Assembly: GCF_004027225.2 (NCBI RefSeq) | Contig: NC_044282.2 | Location: 45,476,576-45,540,575 of the forward strand | Source: Strigops habroptila | Taxonomy: Eukaryota; Chordata; Aves; Psittaciformes; Psittacidae | Direction of reading: 5' to 3' | DNA: 64,000 bases | In this document: positions 48,838-61,700 of the stretch, piece by piece | Numbering within the stretch: position 1 is the stretch's first letter | Layout: every line of letters begins with the position of its first letter | The notes under the pieces: model-generated | What the model saw: only the letters and a program-made list of their open reading frames with translations | Databases searched by the model: none | Told to the model about the DNA's origin: nothing | Program-made: the position numbers and the translations under genes

Positions 48838-50346
48838 TCTGGCGAATGAAGTTGCTAAGCCACTGTCCATCATATTCGAAAAATCCTGGCAGTCAGGTGA
48901 AGTTCCCGATGACTGGAAGAAGGGTAATATAACCCCCATTTTCAAGAAGGGGAAGGTGGAAGACCCGGAGAACTGCAGACCAGTCAGTCTCACCTCTGTG
49001 CCTGGCAAAATCTTGGAACAGTTTCTCCTGGAAAACATGCTAAGGCACATGAAAAACAAGGAGGTGGTTGGTGACAGCCAACATGGCTTCACTAAGGGGA
49101 AATCCTGCCTGACCAATTTGGTGGCCTTCTATGATGGAGCCACGGAACTGATGGACAGCGGCAGAGCAGTTGACGTCATCTACCTGGACTTGTGCAAAGC
49201 ATTCGACACTGTCCCACATGACATCCTTGTCTCTAAATTGGAGAGACATCAATTTGATAGATGGACCACTCGGTGGATCAAAAACTGGCTCGATGGCTGC
49301 ACGCAAAGAGTTGTGGTAAATGGCTCTATGTCCAGTTGGAAACCTGTAACGAGTGGTGTCCCTCAGGGATCGGTGTTGGGACTGGTCCTGTTCAACATCT
49401 TTGTCGGCGACATGGACAGTGGGATTGAGTGCGCCCTCAGCAAGTTTGCCGATGACACCAAGCTGTGTGGTTCAGTTGATACGCTGGAGGGAAGGGATGC
49501 CATCCAGAGGGACCTTGACGCACTTGTGAGGTGGGCCGATGCCAACCTTATGAAGTTTAACCAAGCCAAGTGTAAGGTCCTACACCTGGGTCGGGGCAAC
49601 CCCAGGCACTGCTACAGGTTGGGCAGAGAAGAGATTCAGAGCAGCCCTGCAGAAAAGGACTTGGGGGTGTTGGTTGACGAGAAGCTTAACATGAGCTGGC
49701 AGTGTGGGCTTGCAGCCCAGAAAGCCAACCGTATCCTGGGCTGCATCAAAAGAAGTGTGACCAGCAGGTCTAAGGAGGTGATCCTGCCCCTCTACTCTGC
49801 TCTTGTGAGACCTCACTGGGAGTACTGCGTACAGTTCTGGAGTCCTCAACATAAAAAGGACATGGAGCTGTTGGAGCGAGTCCAGAGGAGGGCCACGAGG
49901 ATGATAAGAGGGCTGGAGCACCTCCCATATGAAGACAGGCTGAGAGAGTTGGGGCTGTTCAGCCTGGAGAAGAGAAGGCTGCGTGGTGACCTCATAGCAG
50001 CCTTCCAGTATCTGAAGGGGGTCTATAAGGATGCTGGGGAGGGACTCTTCCTTAGGGACTGTAGTGGTAGGACAAGGGGTAATGGGGTCAAACTTAAACA
50101 GGGGAAGTTTAGATTAGATATAAGGAAGAAGTTCTTTATAGTGAGGGTGGTGAAGCACTGGAATGGGTTGCCCAGGGAGGTTGTGGATGCTCCATCCCTG
50201 GCAGTGTTCAAGGCCAGGTTGGACAGAGCCTTGAACCACGTGGTTTAGGGCAAGGTGTCCCTGCCCATGGCAGGGGGGTTGGAACTAGATGATCTTAAGG
50301 TCCTTTCCAACCCTTACGATTCTATGATTCTATGATTCTATGATTC
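48838..50346 (+). mobile_element. young 5'-truncated CR1 LINE, copy A
   Basis: About 1.5 kb of CR1 covers most of the reverse transcriptase domain, the C-terminal region and the 3' UTR, and ends with three to four ATTCTATG units. The left edge is near the codons for ANEVAKPLS. The copy is 5'-truncated, as expected for target-primed reverse transcription; the endonuclease domain and ORF1 are missing. It is almost the same sequence as copy B (52564-53976), but the flanks differ. Confidence 0.97.
48842..50248 (+). pseudogene. CR1 ORF2 fragment, reverse transcriptase, open frame
   Basis: This is a 468-residue C-terminal part of the CR1 ORF2 protein, open throughout. The reverse transcriptase motifs visible are [45 protein letters not shown] and the catalytic FADDTKL (about 49447-49467). 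The C-terminal part has [19 protein letters not shown] and ends in ALNHVV. The endonuclease needed for retrotransposition is absent, so the fragment cannot move itself. No promoter is visible. The first ATG-independent codons belong to the truncated element, so it is not a gene with its own start. Confidence 0.93.
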
Positions 50347-52563
50347 TGGTCAGTCACTTAGCACATTTTCATTGTTCAATATCAAGGTCACACATGACAG
50401 AAAGAACAGATTTATTTTTAATATTCCTGCCAAGGTGCAATGATTCTGTAGTAACTTTGTTCAATGTTCATATCACAACAGGAGCTGCTGGGAGTGTTTT
50501 GATAAGATTGGAGCTCTAATTCAAACTACAATTCAATCTACAGCAATTATAGTAACAAGGGTGGTAAAGAAGGGCATATTTCAAATGTCCACTTCTCTTT
50601 GAATTAGATTCCTGAAAAGCAAATATCACTAAATAAAATAATACAAATGAAATTTCAGCTCATTTATCTAAAAGAGTGACATTAACTTCAACTGTAACTT
50701 TGGCTGTAATGTGTAAAGATAATGTTCCAAGATTTGGTATGTGACTCAAGATTGACTGAAGTATTGCATGGCCTCAAGTATTCATAAGTGGATGTATCCA
50801 TTCCTTGCTGCTAAATTCCTTAGTGATTACTGTACTTCAAATTTCTGATGCCAGCTTGAACAGTGAAAGGCCTGTTACAGTTATTATCCAAAATTGTAAT
50901 ATTCTTTATCATCTACAGATAATCCTTACTTTGGTATGGAACAACTATATTTTATCAGAAATAGCTAATAAATGAAAGAAAGGCACAACTCATTTTAGTC
51001 TTAGAGGTATATACTTCTAGTCAGGTTTGCTTCTGCTTATTACAAAAGAGGATTAATCAAATGTGTTATTAATTTAATTACAAACATTAAGTATTGTATA
51101 CATTATACATATATATATCTAAATATATATGTATATATGATCTTAGCTCTCCTTAAAGGATAAGGAGGTGTCACATCACACCTTACACAGGGTAACTTTG
51201 GGCAGAATCCAGACACAGAAATCTGACACACTTGTTCTAAAGCTCTTTTTCACAGTCCTGGTGAACCTAAGCTCTTGGAGTCAACTTAGCATCTAAGTGA
51301 TGTAGGTTTTATCACCATGAATCAGTAGAGTTCTTGAACATATGTGTGCTCCTAAGCATTTGAATGCTTAGAACTAATGAGCTTAAAGTTAGGTGAGGTC
51401 TTGAGTGTTCTCCTAAATCTGTCACTAAACTTCATAATTCGTATAGGATTGGATCCTAATGCTGATATATAACAGATAAAGACACAAGGCTTACGATGAA
51501 AGCAAAAGCAAATCAGCACTAGTTGATAACAGCAAATCAGAAAGCACCAGGTAATCTGAATGAGGAACTAGCTGTTTACCACTGGGCTGGCAGAGGGTAA
51601 CTGTTTCCCAGTTAAATAACATGAAGGAAAGAGTAAAAGGCACACATACAAAACCACCTAAGTAACACCGTTTTTTGTGGATTACAGGATAGAAAATCAA
51701 TGCAGAGTATTCAAAAGAGAAACTTTTGCTGTAGGAGGTCCCTTAACGTAAAATAGTTTCAGAATTTTGTTTTCTAAGATGACTCTTGGCCACTTCTGAA
51801 TATTGTACTGTTTCATATATTTAATAGTTCCTTGCTATGGCGCATATACACATTGTTCACATTGACAGACTAATGACCAATTATGTCCTTTTTCTATGTT
51901 TCTCTGTTTTTGAGCTGAAGCAAGTCATGGAAGGGATAGTTACAAACGAGGGACTTTGGAGTCTGTTAAGTAGCTTTGGCATTAGATGGGAATAGTGAGT
52001 GCATTTGAAAAGTTATAAGGCTCTTGTTAAGCTGTTTTGGAGATAAGAATGTGTAAGAAAAGAAAAAACTATTACCACAAAAGTGTTAATTTTATGCACA
52101 AGCCTCAAAATGGCAAATATGTTCCCCAGACTTCTTCCTACGTGCTTTTGAAGAATCACTAAACGTTGAGAAGAAACAATGGTTTTTTAGCAGTAATCAT
52201 TATCCCACAAAGCAATATCTAAGCAGCACAAAAATATCATCCTGAAGCCAGTATCATCTTTTGGGACTTTCCTGTCCTTTGGAAATCTGACTGTAACGGT
52301 ATCTGAAACTATAGTCACTATCCTAACTCCCTGACTTTTTTACTCAGAGAAAAAATGCTTTCCACAACAAATCTCAAAGACATGAAAGAATATTTATTAG
52401 TGAGTTTGTATATGGACATGTAGGGACTAACATTTCCCATATAGAATATAATATTATAGAACACTTGTGGTTTGCAGTGCATATAGCACTAACTCTTTGG
52501 AAAATACTAGCTGAAATATTGAAATTCAGGAAAATGAATGTAGAATTGCTGGCATATTCAGAA
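50347..52563. other. intergenic DNA between two CR1 copies
   Basis: AT-rich host DNA with an AT simple repeat (about 51098-51141) and no coding feature. It does not resemble the flanks of either CR1 copy, so the two copies do not belong to one longer tandem duplication. Confidence 0.6.
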
Positions 52564-53883
52564 ATAACCCCCATTTTCAAGAAGGGGAAGGTGGAAGACC
52601 CGGGGAACTGCAGACCAGTCAGTCTCACCTCTGTGCCTGGCAAAATCTTGGAACAGTTTCTCCTGGAAAACATGCTAAGGCACATGAAAAACAACGAGGT
52701 GGTTGGTGACAGCCAACATGGCTTCACTAAGGGGAAATCCTGCCTGACCAATTTGGTGGCCTTCTATGATGGAGCCACGGAACTGATGGACAGCGGCAGA
52801 GCAGTTGACGTCATCTACCTGGAGTTGTGCAAAGCGTTCGACACTGTCCCCCATGACATCCTTGTCTCTAAATTGGAGAGACATCAATTTGATAGATGGA
52901 CCACTCGGTGGATCAAAAACTGGCTCGATGGCCACACACAAAGAGTTGTGGTAAACGGCTCGATGTCCAGTTGGAAACCTGTAACGAGTGGTGTCCCTCA
53001 GGGATCGGTGTTGGGACTGGTCCTGTTCAACATCTTTGTCGGCGACATGGACAGTGGGATTGAGTGCACCCTCAGCAAGTTTGCCGACGACACCAAGCTG
53101 TGTGGTTCAGTTGATACGCTGGAGGGAAGGGATGCCATCCAGAGGGACCTTGACACGCTTGTGAGGTGGGCCGATGCCAACCTTATGAAGTTTAACCAAG
53201 GCAAGTGCAAGGTCCAACACCTGGGTTGGGGCAATCCCAGGCACTGCTACAGGTTGAGCAGAGAAGAGATTCAGAGCAGCCCTGCAGAAAAGGACTTGGG
53301 GGTGTTGGTTGACGAGAAGCTTAACATGAGCTGGCAGTGTGCGCTTGCAGCCCAGAAAGCCAACCGTATCCTGGGCTGCATCAAAAGAAGCATGACCAGC
53401 AGGTCTAAGGAGGTGATCCTGCCCCTCTACTCTGCTCTTGTGAGACCTCACTGGGAGTACTGCATACAGTTCTGGTGTCCTCAACATAAAAAGGACATGG
53501 AGCTGTTGGAGCGAGTCCAGAGGAGGGCCACGAGGATGATAAGAGGGCTGGAGCACCTCCCATATGAAGACAGGCTGAGAGAGTTGGGGCTGTTCAGCCT
53601 GGAGAAGAGAAGGCTGCGTGGAGACCTCATAGCAGCCTTCCAGTATCTGAAGGGGGTCTATAAGGATGCTGGGGAGGGACTCTTCCTTAGGGACTGTAGT
53701 GGTAGGACAAGGGGTAATGGGTTCAAACTTAAACAGAGGAAGTTTAGATTAGATATAAGGAAGAAGTTCTTTACAGTGAGGGTGGTGAAGCACTGGAATG
53801 GGTTGCCCAGGGAGGTTGTGGATGCTCCATCCCTGGCAGTGTTCAAGGCCGGGTTGGACAGAGCCTTGAACCACGTGGTTTAG
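52564..53883 (+). pseudogene. CR1 ORF2 fragment, reverse transcriptase, open frame
   Basis: This is an uninterrupted C-terminal CR1 reverse transcriptase frame (motifs as in copy A, with FADDTKL and [10 protein letters not shown]) ending at TAG 53881-53883. The open frame happens to extend 33 codons upstream into host DNA (from 52465), but that extension has no CR1 similarity and I regard it as chance. The endonuclease and N-terminus are missing. Confidence 0.92.
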
Positions 53884-53976
53884 GGCAAGGTGTCCCTGCC
53901 CATGGCAGGGGGGTTGGAACTAGATGATCTTAAGGTCCTTTCCAACCGTTATGATTCTATGATTCTATGATTCTAT
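52564..53976 (+). mobile_element. young 5'-truncated CR1 LINE, copy B
   Basis: This CR1 starts at ATAACCCCCATTTTCAAGAA, about 90 bases further into the element than copy A, and ends with ATTCTATG repeats. Its protein differs from copy A at about 18 of 430 aligned positions by eye. The different left break and unrelated flanks indicate a separate insertion from the same recent source, or later gene conversion. Confidence 0.97.
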
Positions 53977-54200
53977 AAATAAAGAAGTTGCATTATATAT
54001 CAGCACCTCATAAAACTGAAAGGCTTCTATCAACAGGGTGGAAAACAGACTGTGCAACTGTGATGAACAAACAATTTGCTGTCAAACTCCTCTTTCAGTC
54101 TGACAGTGGTCTTTAGTGTTAGAACCCAAGTGGTGGCATCCCATGAAACTATGCAGAGGATTAAAAGGTGTTTAGAAATCCTCTGCCTTTGTCTTGATGG

Positions 54201-54409
54201 TCATAGAATCATGGAATGGTTTGGGTTGGAAGGGACCTTAAAGATCATCCAGTTCCAACCCCCTGCCACAGGCAGGGATACTGTCCTGGGTTCAGCTCAA
54301 AGCCCCATCCAACCTGGCCTTGAACACTGCCAGGGGTGGGGCAGCCAGAACTCTGGGGAACCTGTTCAAATGTCTCACCACCCTCATCGTGAAGAATTTC
54401 TTCACTTAG
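54201..54409 (-). mobile_element. CR1 LINE 3' end, minus strand
   Basis: Read on the + strand, this begins CATAGAATCATGGAATGG and continues TTTGGGTTGGAAGGGACCTT, the reverse complement of a CR1 3' UTR, then CAAAGCCCCATCCAACCTGG and the region matching the end of ORF2 (CACCACCCTCATCGTGAAGAA). Part of the usual CR1 sequence near 54280 is replaced by TGTCCTGGGTTCAGCT, identical to the start of the LTR family found 230 bases downstream. Confidence 0.9.
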
Positions 54410-54513
54410 AAAATGATAAGTTAATTAAATCTTGTAAACCACTGGAAATAGTTTTCCACTGAGTAAAGTGCCTAGAAACATATTTAGTATATGAAAGTTA
54501 CTACTGGGAATAT

Positions 54514-55080
54514 TGTCCTGGGTTCAGCTATAGCAGTCATTTTTCTCCTGCTTAGTAGCTGGTGCAGTGCTGTGTTTTTTAACTTTCAGCCTGGGAACAA
54601 CGCTGATAACACTGATGTTTTCAGTTGTTGCTAAGTAATGTTTCTTCCAACCAAGGACTTTCTCAGTCTCATGCTTTGCCAGGGAGGAGGGGAAGCCGGG
54701 CGGAAGCAGAGACAGGACACCTGACCCAAACTAGCCAAAGGGGTATTCCATACCACAGCATGTCATGCCCAGTATATAAACCGGGGGGAGTTACCCGGAA
54801 GGCCCAGATCACTGCTCGGGTCGGGCTGGGCATCGGTCGGCGGGTGGTGAGCAATTGTATCCTCTCCCCTTGTTATTTCACTAATCATTATTATCATTGG
54901 TGGTAGCAGTAGTGGTTTTGTATTATACCTTGGTTGTGGGACTGCTCTTATCTCAACCCGTGAGAGTTACATTCTTCCGATTCTCCTCCCCATCCCTCTG
55001 GGAGTGGGGGGAGTAAGAAGGTGGGGAGTGAGCAAGTGGCTGTGTGGTTCTGAGTTACTGGCTGGGCTCAAACCATGACA
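54514..55080 (+). mobile_element. solo LTR of the same ERV family
   Basis: This 567-bp LTR (TGTCC to TGACA) is clearly the same family as the LTRs at 25566 and 32257, differing at roughly 20 positions, many of them CpG transitions. AATAT occurs directly before (54509-54513) and after it (55081-55085), a perfect 5-bp target duplication. A complete LTR with matching duplication and no internal sequence is the product of recombination between the two LTRs of a provirus. Confidence 0.95.
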
Positions 55081-55636
55081 AATATAAACCTTTTTATGTG
55101 GTCTTTTTATTTTTGTTAATGGAAAATATTTCATACAGGGCATCTCAAAGGCAGACTTTCAGTTGGAGCTAGATAAAGAATTGACATTTTCACCTTTGAA
55201 AATCTTCCTCTGGATCCACAAAGAGAATTTCACTTCTATGTTGCCATGGACAAAAGTGTTGCCTCCGGGAGTGTCCAGCCAAAGTTTGAAACTCTAGTTC
55301 CCAATCTGAAAAGAGTGTGTCCCCAGTAAGAAACCAACAATTCAGGTTTAATTCACCTGCGAGAACTGGCTGTGTCAGAAAGGTAAGAGAGAGCTCAGAC
55401 ATGGAGAAAGGATTACTGGGTGTGAATACCTTGATATTAAGCTACGGTATTATGCACCAGACGGCATCACAGCATCATCACACCCAATACAGGGAGAAGA
55501 AACTTGAACTCAACATGCACCAAATCTGGTCAACTGCTTTCACAACTTCGCAGCAGATGCAAACTTTCTCTGTTTTTCTATCTTAGCCCTGACTCTCACA
55601 TTTCAGGCTGCATAATGAAAAGATAATAGAACCACT

Positions 55637-55770
55637 CATAGAAAGCTTGGATTGGAAGGGACCTTTCAAGATCACCTCTTCCAACCTTTCCCTCCATGCA
55701 CAGGAACATCTAGGATGTCATGAAATTCATAAGACAGAAATTACCCCTGCCTTCCTCTGAATTATACACT
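55637..55770 (-). mobile_element. short degraded CR1 3' end, minus strand
   Basis: The phrase GGATTGGAAGGGACCTTTCA (55650-55669), then AGATCACCTCTTCCAACC, is the reverse complement of a CR1 3' UTR. It is diverged and short; the right edge is diffuse. Confidence 0.7.
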
Positions 55771-58700
55771 GAAGGTGTATAATTGCAGTAGTCCTGGAAA
55801 GTCAGCTTGAACACTGTGCATCTAGACCAAGCATAGAATACACCTGCACATTGGTAGGATTCTCTCCAGCCAGATTATCAGATGTAAGTAGTGCTCCCAC
55901 CTCTGATACATAAATATATATCCGTGTATATATAAGTACATGTACATCTGTATCTATAAGCTACTTTAACGTAAAATTCCTGATATTGCTACAAGCCATC
56001 AGAACTAAGTCATCCGCTTGCCCAGCTGGGACAGTCTGTAATATTCCAGAAGCAGACAGACGGCTTTAGTAATATCTGGGGATTTTTATTATTTTAACCT
56101 TCTTACCATTAAAACAAATCTGAGAAATATTTGGATAACTCTGAGCAACAGGGAAATAGTCTGGTGTCTTTTTAGTTTCAGAGCTTTTGGCAGCAGGTAA
56201 CTAAACCCCATTATTTCTGCTCAGCACCAACAGAGGAAAATAGGACTGGCTCCCCTAGCTACACTGTTTAAAACATCTACCTGGAGATTCACATTCGAGT
56301 CTCCTGTAGAGCAATGATTTTAAGCTGTATTTTTATTGTTTTCTAAGAGACTGCTGTAATTACTAGGCTATGAGAGAAAGTTTTTTCAGTTCTATTATGT
56401 GCCAAACAATAGCAAATTCAGGGAATGTGCAAATAACTGCAAACTTCTCTAGCACTTGGATTTGTTAGGGAGCCTTGGATTATAAACCTTGTTGATAACA
56501 CCACCACCACACTATTAACAACCACAAAGATAATTGTAACCACTCTGCTAAAGAGCAGGTCTGGATGGTCTACTTGAATGATCTACCATGAGACACAGTA
56601 GTCACCAGGAAAGAAAATAAATACTGATCATTTAATCTTTAAAGTTTCTTGGGTTTTTTGAGATTTTTTTGCTGCGTTTTTTGGTTTTTGTTTTTGTTTT
56701 TTTTAATAACGGTCCATATTTTGAATATCTTACATGTTTAAATACTAGAACAGCCCTTGAAGTCATGTTACACTGATTGCATTTCCTAAAGATCCATTCG
56801 GCATGTAATAACTCTCCAACACTCAAAGCATCTGTAGGCAAAGATAAAACAGCCAAAGAACGAGAACATTTTCTAAAGAGCAGCCAGGCAACCCAGGATA
56901 TACATGAACATTACAAACATTTTGTGCAGCTAGATATGCTAGCCAGATTTTTCACTTAGAAACAGTCTTCAAATTCTGCCCCTAAATTTGGCCACTAGAA
57001 AAGGAGTAGCTCCTGGAAATAATAAAATGAGATCACAGTATTTTTATTAAAGGGCAAAACTTTTCTGACAATGACGAAAGCAAAATGTAGTGAAATGCAC
57101 TTGTCCACCTTGATGCAGTTAAAGACTGTGATCTGCTCCTTAGATATCAAGAAGGTATTTGACCAGGTCAAATAGACCTTCCTTTCCTATACATTGTGAA
57201 AGCCTGGATTTTTTTTTTTTTTTTTTTCTTTTGTTCCACTAAGGGTATGTGTTTTGGTCAATGGTGGGTTATCATAACAATTTTTCCTTCAGAGGACCAA
57301 TGGACAAGAAAATCGATACGTTATCTTGCTCTTTAATTCCATGCATTTTTTTGGGTGGCTCAACTAACAAGAAAACGTTCATATTTGAAGAATCATTGGT
57401 GCTAACAGAAAACAAATCAGTCCTGTACACAAGCACTTTTAACTTATTTTTTAACCTTTACTTTGTACTTCTTAGTTTTACTTCTATGCCCAGGGAATTT
57501 CAACAGAATCTCCACGTACTGTTAACAAAGCTATGAACAAATTCTGGTGTTATTAAAACTAATTAAAACCATTCTTTCTCATTAGACAGATTCCTCAGAA
57601 GTTAGGAAGGATTCATCAGCAAAAATATGGTATAATTGTAAGATATTAAATTTTATATGTAGAACTGCAACCTACAATTTTCTATTAATATCCTGCCAGA
57701 CAGTTTTTAAAAAAATGATGCAGTTTCCTGTGATTAAGAAGGAAGACTACAGAATAAAGTTTTGAAGAATAAAATAAAATACTGAAAGTTTTGTTTTTAT
57801 TCATTTGTTTGTTTATATTTATTTTTGTGATACATATTCTATTAATAAGACCAAGATTTTCTCTAGATTTAGGAGGTAATCTTGGAATTTGACGGAAGCT
57901 TCATACCTCTATAAAATAGGGTTGTAGATATGAAACAACGGTTCTTCTGCACCTTTATTTCTCCTTCAGGTACTGAAAAGGGAGCCATCAAGGTAGGGAG
58001 GGTGCAGAAGATGTCTTTGTACCCTACATGTCTTAGAGACTGCTAAAAACCTTATGACAATGGACCTCGCTGTAATCTTAGTACTTTGTATTTCTCCTTG
58101 CCATCTCCTGAGTGGGCAGTGAGAACTACCACCCTCCTCAAGGTCTCTGCCCCCAAAACAGCTTAGTTACATCTTTCAGTAGCTATTTCACCCTCCTAGG
58201 ACTGGAGAAAGCAATGATCTTTAGAAGAGGTGTCATTTAGTGCCATGGCTCATGGCATCCCCATTTTCCTTTTTCCCCTTGGCCTGTATCTTGTCCACTT
58301 CAACCAAGACATGCGTATGCCCAACTGGGGTGCGTTTGCCAAATCTTCACTTCTTACGGTAAAAACTGAGTGAATAGTTATGCTTTAGCCTTGGAAAATT
58401 TCTCCTTTTGGCTTTTGCTCCATCCATCTCTCCCACCAAACAAATAGCTGCTGATTGAGGCAGGTGTTACTTTTAACTAGCAGCTGAAATTTTCCTTTAT
58501 TGATTTTTCATCTTCAATGTTCTTTCTTTCCCATCTTACTTAATGGGTGTTTTCAATTTTACAATTCAGTAGATCAATCCAGAGACATACATTAGATGGA
58601 TTTCTGTGGAAATGCCCACAGCAGGTCAAGAGAATCAGTTTACTTTTCTTGTGTTCAATCTTCCCAGACTGCCTTAATTTAGGAAGAAACAAACTACTGC

Positions 58701-61700
58701 TTTTAATAGACTCTAGCACGCATGACCCAACACTTAACACAATTTGGCTAGATAAGGAATTAAACATGAGCTACTTTGCACAATTTAATGCCTGTCAGGT
58801 GGCATGTAGACAACAGGAAGACTTGTTTGAATAATTTTTGGCCCTGTTTCTGTATGAATACCTGTGGGAACTGAAAGACAGAAAAGAAAGTAATTACAAA
58901 AATTTTTTAAATATCCTCGTCTGCTACAGCCCATTATGAGAACTATAAGAAAGGACAACAGTTTATTTTGTATTTCAGACATTTCTTGACACCTATCAAG
59001 AAGTTCATCTAACTAAAAGGAAGAACATTTCAGTTTCATTTTTTGTGTTCCGTAACTGTTCAGAGGAGAGGAACCTGATGGAGATTGGCTTCCTGCAGTG
59101 GCAGCTTTCCAGGCAGCCAGCCCTGGAGAACACAAGCCTCTGTGGAGCACAGCTGGTCCAGCCGCCTCATGCCTTTCACATCATCTTCTTTCAAGTAGAG
59201 AAAGGAAAAAATGAACAATGTTAAAACTGCGTGGCCTGTCTCATATCTACAATTTAAAGTGCAGTGGTGCTCATTTGGTGGGAGAGTTCTTCCACGCTCT
59301 CAGCCTGGAAGAGTCAAACCATTTAGCCTAAGCCTGTTATTGTAAGCCTGTCTGTAGGCACTAGAGGAAGATCACCACCTTTAGTCTTATCTCCATCCAA
59401 AACTAGAGATTTTCTTCTTACTTTGCTATGTCAGAAACCAAGTGTAAGATCTACCTTTTATACAAAATAAAAAGACTTACTGAGCTCAAGGAGCTGAGCT
59501 GAATGCCATTGGTATTCACTGCCCCACTGCTTCCTCTATTTCTTCCCTCACCCCTTGGTTTGTGTGGCTCCATTAAAGCCCTTGCTGATTTGCAACAGGA
59601 TGAGAGAAGGGTTTACATCCTGCATATTTTTTCAAGCCATGCACAGGAACTGCAATGTAGCAGTGCAGAGGCACTCCAACTAATACACTAATTGGATGCA
59701 GATGTGTTCTGCCTTTTGGAAAAATAAGACTGACTGAATGATCAACAAGAGCCAAATGGATAATTTCTTTTTAAACAAATTGGTTTTATTAACTTAAAAC
59801 TGCCCATAATCCAACTAGTCTGGCAGAGTTTGGATACTATGAAACCACAAGCAGTGTGTGATACCTGTTATTATCTCATACTACTTTTGGCTGTGATCTT
59901 GCCATTCTGAATGTAGGACTAACATGTAATGCTGAAGTCTCTCTTAAATAAAGGGTAGCATGTGCGAGCACTGCCCCAGGAGCTGGCCAGGAAATGAACT
60001 GTGATCCAGGCTAAATTCTTTTCTTGCTCCCTACTTTCTTCACCAGGAATGCCTTTGTACACTCTACCCACAGAAAGCTCAGCTCTCACCCATCCTCGGT
60101 GAGCAAAGAAAGGCACTGTCAGGGGGATGGAAACCATACTAGTCTTGCTCTGAGTGGAGAGGGAGGGTTTTAGCAATAGCTTTCAATGTTACTCAAATTC
60201 CTATCAGCCACCAAGACACATGGGCTACCAAAACTAACGTTTTAAAGGTTAACATGGGACCCTTTCATCTGAGACATGTTACTGTCAAACAATAAATTCT
60301 TATATAGCTCATGCCTTTGACAGTTGAAGAGAGAAGCATGATGGCAGTGCAAGTCAAGAGCCTACAAAGTCAAAAGGATCCCACTGACCATGAATCCCTG
60401 GTGCAGTTTAACAACCTTGACTTTCCTGAGTGACAGATCACCAAATGAAAGGCCAAGAGCTACACACTTTGTTGATTTTTTTCTTCATTTGAAAATCAGC
60501 ATATTTTTATTCCGCTTCTGCCAGTTTTATTTCTGTAGGAAAATAATCCATCCTGTAAAATGATTGTTGTGACCTTACTAGAGACAGGATTTAAAACAAT
60601 GGGTATTGTCATTATTATTTGGAAACAAAATGGTTGGAAGACCCAATAGTGTCAGTATTCGTACAGCTAGGGCTACCAGTGTCCACAGCGTGGCATCTCT
60701 CTTCTTGAACCCTCTGGCACCACTTGGTTTCTGACTGCTGCTCTCTGGGTGATGATTAGTGGTTTGGGAGGGTAGCCAGGTTGTAATTTCAGAATTAGGG
60801 ATCGCAGGCTACTGAATGACATCTAGGAATTACTGTGGGAGGTCTCAGTTTTCCAGGTCAGTTGAAGCATGTCCTTTTTGTTTAAAGACATAAAACATAA
60901 TTCAACAAATGTATTAAGTATCAAAGAAGCCTAGATATAGTATCAATGAAACCTGGGTATGCATTTTAGCCTTGGAGAGCAATTTAAAATAGTAACAACG
61001 ACAGTATTCTTACCGCAAAAAGAATAAAAGTATAAGAAGAGAAAAAATGGAGCTAAATTACCATAGAATAGAGAAACACTAGAGATCGGCTGAAAGCAGA
61101 AAATAACAACCCCAAACTTTGGTGTTTCCTATTATTGGTTTGAGAGAATACAATACATCTAAAAGTGCCTGTTTTACAAGGAGAGCCTTGAACCAGCACA
61201 GTGGAGTATAAATAGCAGATTTGAATAACTACATTTGAGATTATTGCCAGTCCAGGTGATTTGAGATTACAATCACTTCAGATGTGACTTCTGTTTTTAA
61301 TTTTAGAAATGTGCTGAGAACTACAAGAGGAGTAAATGTAGTGGCACCTGTAAGATGTTTATTTGAATCAACTGAAGAGCAGGAGTTAAACACACACACA
61401 CACACGCACACACACACGAAGAGAAGAGTTACAAGTCATAGAATACAGCCATGTCATGGATCTGCACCTCTGTGTCAGGAGGTACTAACAGAGACCTAGA
61501 GGCTTCTCACCTTCAATCCTTACCCTTCAGGTAAATCCACTTCTGTTGAAAATGCTCTTTTCAGGAATTTTCCCTAGAAACTGACCAGGCCACATAATGT
61601 ATCTAATGGTTGACTGTAGCATCCAAATACAAATGTCTTGAGGTCATGCTTGAAAACATGATGGGCAAACAAAAATAACTCTAATACAGATCAACAAGTT

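Noticed and set aside
52465..52563. N-terminal extension of the CR1 copy B frame, suggesting a fusion gene
   Set aside because: The 33 added codons are host flank with no CR1 or other similarity, and no promoter is visible; the frame is open by chance.
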